Source of the DNA: Termitomyces sp. T153
Lineage: Eukaryota; Basidiomycota; Agaricomycetes; Agaricales; Lyophyllaceae
Direction of reading: 5' to 3'
Length of the DNA: 64,000 bases
Assembly: GCA_018296165.2 (NCBI GenBank)
Contig: JACKQL020000018.1
Span: 744,001-808,000, forward strand
Shown here: piece after piece, positions 59,477 through 64,000 of the stretch
How the letters are laid out: every line of letters starts with the position of its first letter
Numbering within the stretch: position 1 is the first letter of the stretch
The notes under the pieces: generated by a model
Told to the model about the DNA's origin: nothing
The model's input: only the letters and a program-made list of their open reading frames with translations
The model's database searches: none
Program-made: the position numbers and the translations under genes

Positions 59477-61842
59477 ATGTCGTCGGCCCATTATTCAGGT
59501 CCTGCGTCGCTTCCCTCAGACTATGCTCTTCTTTCACGATATGCTGGTCATCAAACTGAGGACGAGCAGGACGAGCGAGATCAGAGGGCGTCGTCTCCGC
59601 GTCCAAGGAATCCTACTGTCGCACACCAGTGTATTCCTATCCCTGTTCCACTTCTCTCCGAAAACACGCCTTTGTTGAATCCTCCTGTTCCACGAATTGA
59701 CGAAACTCTTGATGATAATGATCGCACCGTCCATGCCTTTTGGGAGGAGCTTCGTATCCTCACTCGCTATGCCCTTCCTGTCTTTGGGTATGGTCATCTC
59801 TCACTCTCTCACTCTCTCTCATTCACATTTCTCTAATTTTATTATTTCAGAACCCACGTTCTTGAATTCAGTCTCATCATGGCCTCTGTCGTCTCCATCG
59901 GTCACCTCTCCACCACCGCTCTCGCCGCTATCAGCCTTGGGTCTATGAGTGCCAACGTCACCGCTTTCAGCATCATACAAGGCTTTGCGAGTGCTCTTGA
60001 TACCATGCTTCCTTCTGCATGGACGTCCTCTCAACCGCAGCTCGTAGGTCTATGGACTCAACGAATGAGTAAGCCTATATACTGAATGACTACCGAGCAT
60101 CTAACATCATGTGCTTGTTAAACTTTAGTCGTCGTAATGACCTTCTTGTTGATTGTAAGTATAATCGACATTCCAGACCGTGTCAGCTGACCGTTGTATC
60201 CTGTTCTCAATCTCGATATATTTAGCCGATGCTGCTCGTCTGGTTCAACGCCGAGGCAATATTAATTGCACTTAGGCAAGATCCAGAAGTGGCACGGCTC
60301 GCAGCGGTGTACCTTCGTTGGGTGTCTATGGGCCTTCCAGGTATGATGAGTACTACGCCTCTTTGGGAAATTGACGTCTGACATTGGCAAAGCTTATGCC
60401 TTCAATTGTGTGAGCCGGTACGTTATTTTTGTCTGATCCGAGAGGGAAAGACTGACGTGTGCCACGTAGACGGTATTTCCAGTCTCAAGGTACTTATACA
60501 TTGCCTGAGGCGTGACTTGAACAAAAAGCTTATCATGGATTGCTTGCTTGCAAGGCCGCTTCGCTGTACCAACACAAATCATTCTGATCGTTGCACCAAT
60601 TAACGCCGTTCTCAATTACCTTTTAGGTATGACTTCCTTTTGATTCATTCAACTCAAAAATCCAATTCGAATCTTAGTATGGGGTCCGCCCTCAGTCCGA
60701 CTCGGGTTCATCGGCGCTCCGATCGCAACCGCAATCTCCTTCAACCTTGTCTCAGTCATGTCAATCGCGTATGGAGTGCTCTACGTGCCCAAGACAGCAT
60801 GGTATCCCCTTAGTAGGAGAATGTTCACAAGCCTTGGAGTACTGGTGCATCTAGGTCTTGCGGGTGTGGGGCAGACAGCGTCAGAGTGGTGGGCGTGGGA
60901 GTTGGTTGCGCTCGCGGCCAGTTTGATGGGACCTGTGGCGCTTGCGACCCAGTCGGTGCTACTTTCCTCGGCGTCTACGACGTTCCAGGCTCCGTTTGCG
61001 TTGTCGGTTGCGACGTCTGTTAGGTCAGTTCTTTCGCTTGAGCGTTGAGGTAGATGGCTGATAGGGATGTTTAGGATTGGGAATTTGCTTGGGGAGGGAA
61101 ATGCGAAGCGGGCAGGCATTGCGTCATATACCTCGATCATTATGGCGCTGGGACTTTCTGCGGCTTCTAGGTGTGTCGTCCTGTATATGCTGCGTTAAGG
61201 ATTGATTATCTGAAGATTATCTAGCACTATGTTCATCATCTTTAAAAACAAGTGGGCGTATCTATTTAATAACGATCCTGGTGCGTTTGGTTTTGTATTC
61301 CACGTATGGATGGTATTGGTAATATAATGTTTAGAGGTGGTCTTGCTCGTAGCATCCATCATACCTCTCGTTGCTCTCTTCCAAGTCTTCGATGGTAATG
61401 CGGCGGTTACGGCTGGAATTTTAAGGGCGAGGGGAAAGCAGGTAGGTTCTACTAATGAAAATTCCCGATTATCAATGTTGACAAGTGATGGTGGGTGTAG
61501 GTCACAGGAGCGCTCTTGAATCTTAGTTCGTATTATATCATCGGTACGTTCTTCACTCTCACCGTCAAGACAATCGTCTCGTCTAAACCATACTCGTATG
61601 TAGGTATACCATTTGGGATTTGGCTTGCGTTCAGCTGTGATATGAAGCTTCATGGGTTATGGATTGGGCTTACGGTTTCGCTTGTTTATTGTTCGTTCTT
61701 TGGAACACTATTGTGTTTCCGCACGGATTGGAATAGGGAGGTATGGAAGGTTATGCAGAGGATCAAGGAGGAGCAGGATAAGGTGGAACATCTGCATCCT
61801 GCGCACGGACATGGGAATGGGAGGGATGAGGAGAGTTGTTAG
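59477..61842 (+). CDS. MATE-family multidrug/toxin efflux transporter, copy 2
   Basis: Thirteen exons: 59477-59787, 59851-60068, 60129-60154, 60226-60340, 60393-60417, 60470-60489, 60555-60626, 60678-61023, 61075-61170, 61225-61280, 61335-61441, 61501-61543, 61604-61842, giving 557 aa. All junctions are GT-AG and in phase. The start is ATG 59,477 (MSSAHYSGPASLP), matching copy 1. Core segments include SIGHLSTTALAAISLGSMSA, APINAVLNYLLVWGPPSVRL, SVATSVRIGNLLGEGNAKRA and GNAAVTAGILRARGKQVTGA. By eye most core residues match copy 1; the tails differ more. It arose with copy 1 by inverted duplication. The substrate is unknown. Confidence 0.92.
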
Positions 61843-62195
61843 GATTCTTGAAGGATATGCATGGTGGATGAATACTTGATTGAGAAGCATTCTTAGTCGG
61901 CGGTGCAATTTATGTGTAATTATTTTGATCGTGTACGGATGGGATGGACTATATTTATAGACTAGATTGTATGTAGCCGCCATCTACTATCATTACCAAA
62001 TGCTCGTCAGGATTTGCTATCGATATTGCTGGCATAGATGACTTGGATTTTCATGGTGGTATGTATGTATGTAACTTCGGTGGGTTGGAATAGGCGCCGG
62101 AGGTTGCGGATTACTTCATGTTGCCGTCCGAACCCTCAGTTAGGGTTACCATATGCATGGCAAGTACCTCTAAAAAAATTTTCCTCAAATTTCTT
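61843..62195. other. Intergenic between the MATE gene and the recycling factor gene
   Basis: 353 bp with no gene. It carries the MATE 3' end and the promoter of the next gene. An in-frame upstream ATG at 62,118 (and 62,157) could extend the next protein. Confidence 0.3.
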
Positions 62196-63078
62196 ATGAC
62201 ATTGTCTTTTCTTCGTCTGACTGTCCGTGCTCAACGGCAGATTTTCCGCCCTAATGCTTTAATTTCCCGTCGTCAAACTCTTATAGCTACTCGTAATTAC
62301 GCGTCTGGGAAGAAACATGCCAAGTCCACCTCAAACTTCGTTCCTGGCTCCCAGCAACCCATAACTGATGCCGCGGCCCAGGAGGAGTACGCCAAAGCCG
62401 AATCTGCCATGAAAACTGCCGTAGAATGGTACAAGAAGGAATGTGCAACGTTTGAATCGCGTGCCAGCGGACGCATTACCCCAGCACTGCTTTCTCCAGT
62501 CCGCATCAAACTCCCCGATATCGACTCTGAAATGCGTCTCGAGGAAGTCGCAACCGTCGGCGTTAGGGAAGGTTCGACGTTGCTAGTCACTCCTTTTGAA
62601 GAAGATGTCAGCAGCTATGTCTTGTTTGATTTGTGCTTGAACTCACTTATGCCGTAGTAGACCTTGAAGTACATCGAGCAAGCTATATATGACGCCAAAA
62701 TACCTGGTGTAACGCCTCAAAAACAGGATAGTCGCACAATCAGGATACCAATGCCCAAGTACGCTACTATTTTAAGTTTGAAGTAACCGATACACTGACG
62801 TTGTTTTAGGCCGACCGTTGACGCTAGACTTGCTCTATATTCTACAGCACAACGCAAGGCAGAAGAAATTAGGGTCCAAGTCAGAAAGCAGCACCAGACG
62901 AGTGTCAAGCGTGGCAAATATGCCAAGCACTCTGTAGAGCTAGAAGAGGTCGGCATCAACTTACGCTTGTCGCTCTTGGGATTAACATTTTTGACAGTTC
63001 CAAAAATTGACGGATCGATATATCGGCGAAGTCGACAAGATTCTTACGAGTCTGAAGAAGGCTACGGGTGCAAAGTAG
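62196..63078 (+). CDS. Mitochondrial ribosome recycling factor
   Basis: Four exons, 62196-62606, 62661-62758, 62810-62948 and 62998-63078, giving 242 aa. The N-terminus MTLSFLRLTVRAQRQIFRPN and the following basic stretch up to RNYAS form a mitochondrial presequence. I chose ATG 62,196 for that reason; 62,118 would add 26 residues. The RRF domain is clear from ESAMKTAVEWYKKECATFES, GRITPALLSPVRIKLPD, EVATVGVREGSTLLVTPFEE, IRIPMPKPTVDARLALYSTA and KLTDRYIGEVDKILTSLKK. The protein splits post-termination mitoribosomes with elongation factor G2. An aataaa-like signal lies at 63,168-63,173. Confidence 0.9.
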
Positions 63079-63419
63079 TCTCTTTAGCTGCGTGCATCTG
63101 GTTAGCATTCCATGTATATGGCAAGCAGAGAGCACGCCCTTGCGAATTTTTGTGACTGGCGGTCATAAATAAAGTCTCATTAAATATGTCGAAAGACAAA
63201 CTCCTCAAGTGTCATACTATCATTACTGTTCATGATGGCTATTCAAATTCAAATTTGGGAGGTCGAAAGAATGTAAAAGTTTGTCTGTGCAAACACGGAT
63301 TCACCAACAAACATTTGTTCGTACTGAATTGAGGTTCCTTGGTTCGATCGAAGGGGTCTGCGGCTGTTGTTGAGATTTGGTGCATGTCTCTTGACTGGCT
63401 ATCAGCCGCAGGTGGTACG
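63079..63419. other. 3' flank of the recycling factor gene, no gene seen
   Basis: Contains an aataaa polyadenylation-like signal at 63,168-63,173 and otherwise only short open frames. Confidence 0.35.
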
Positions 63420-64000
63420 TGGTTGAGCTCCCCAATTCTTCCATCCTGCGTTTCCGGTGCGTGACTTGCCGCTCTGTGATTGTATTTTAGTAAAACATCT
63501 CCAAATGAGCATCACACATACCGGGTGTCCCACTGGATTGGAGTTTTCTGGGCATTCGACGCGGATGCGTCGTGGACGGAAGTCATTTCGTCTCTCGATT
63601 GGGCATGAGGTGCAGGCTGTTCGTGCTTGTTGAGCTTGCCAGTTCTTGCACTCGATTGGCTTCCTGACGCGTGATTTGCTCTGCTGTGAATATATATCAG
63701 TAAAACATAACATCTCCAGTGAACATCAAACATACCCGGCGCCAGACTGGGGTGGAGTCTTCTGGGGATCCAACCCGAATGTGTCGCGTTTGGAAGTCAT
63801 TTTGTCTCTCGACTGGGTATGAGGTGCAAGCTGTCCGTGGTTGTTCAACTTGTCAGTTCTTGCACTTGACTGACTTCCTGACGTGTGATTTGCCGTGCTG
63901 TGATTGTCTATCAGTAAACATAAGATCTCCAACGAGCATCAAACATACCGGGTGTCCCACTGGATTGGAACTGTCTGGGGATCCGAGGCGGGTGCGCGTT
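63420..64000 (-). repeat. Tandem repeat of about 210 bp with exon-intron-like units
   Basis: Three units start near 63,422, 63,631 and 63,846 (the third is cut by the window end). Each contains a ccagttcttgca-like block, a tgattgt...cagtaaaacat block and a cataccgggtgtcccactgg block. On the minus strand each unit reads as about 160 nt of open sequence bounded by a gtatg donor and a cag acceptor around a 50-nt AT-rich stretch, which suggests duplicated exons. One frame gives a Cys- and Arg-rich product (VRKPIECKNWQAQQARTACT), the other an S/T-rich one. The coding status is uncertain. Confidence 0.5.

Noticed and set aside
61708..61983. Minus-strand open frame at the end of the second MATE gene
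   Set aside because: Antisense shadow of the last MATE exon.
1..64000. CRISPR arrays, rRNA and tRNA genes, bacterial-type operons
   Set aside because: None seen. Intron structure and element content are those of a fungal nuclear genome. Repeats present are LTRs and one tandem exon-like array.

Overview
The window looks like a basidiomycete (Agaricomycete-type mushroom) genome. The evidence is many 49-66 nt GT-AG introns, very short exons, secreted plant-wall-active hydrolases, an omega-type glutathione transferase, and chromodomain Ty3/gypsy, Ty1/copia and KDZ-like transposon remnants. Two kinds of DNA alternate. Repeat blocks (1-37,300 and about 46,440-51,900) consist of retroelements. Their older parts hold only about one CG dinucleotide per kb by eye. 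Two CpG-rich gene islands follow (about 37,370-46,400 and 52,000 to the end).

Left repeat block: an old minus-strand chromodomain gypsy element (here 'B') runs from its 5' LTR near 23,780 off the left edge. Two younger elements sit inside it. One is a complete Ty3/gypsy element ('A', 287-8794, 228-bp LTRs, 5-bp target duplication). The other is a complete Ty1/copia element (10,471-16,092, 352-bp LTRs, 5-bp target duplication). All ten LTR-LTR differences in the two young elements are CpG transitions. Element A has lost all three catalytic aspartates of its reverse transcriptase, and its protease active-site serine, by changes of the same type. Right of B lie a gag fragment, a decayed transposase-like gene (24,961-27,667), an unrecognised decayed gene, LTR pieces, and an old minus-strand copia element (31,561-36,708). 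That copia element is split by a 1,144-bp solo LTR with its own target duplication.

First gene island: a GH16 glucanase-like gene (+), a metallophosphoesterase (-) and a GH51 alpha-L-arabinofuranosidase (-). The GH16 and GH51 genes need 6-nt and 3-nt microexons. Second repeat block (46,440-51,900): solo LTRs of several families, nested, plus KDZ transposase scraps. Second gene island: omega-type GST (+), an F-box-like relic, a head-to-head pair of MATE transporter paralogues (55,928-58,296 minus; 59,477-61,842 plus), a mitochondrial ribosome recycling factor (+), and a 210-bp tandem repeat at the right edge that resembles duplicated exon-intron units.

The best candidates for something undescribed are the coding domains downstream of the chromodomain in both gypsy families, the conserved hairpin just downstream of the copia TATA box, and the CpG-targeted inactivation pattern.
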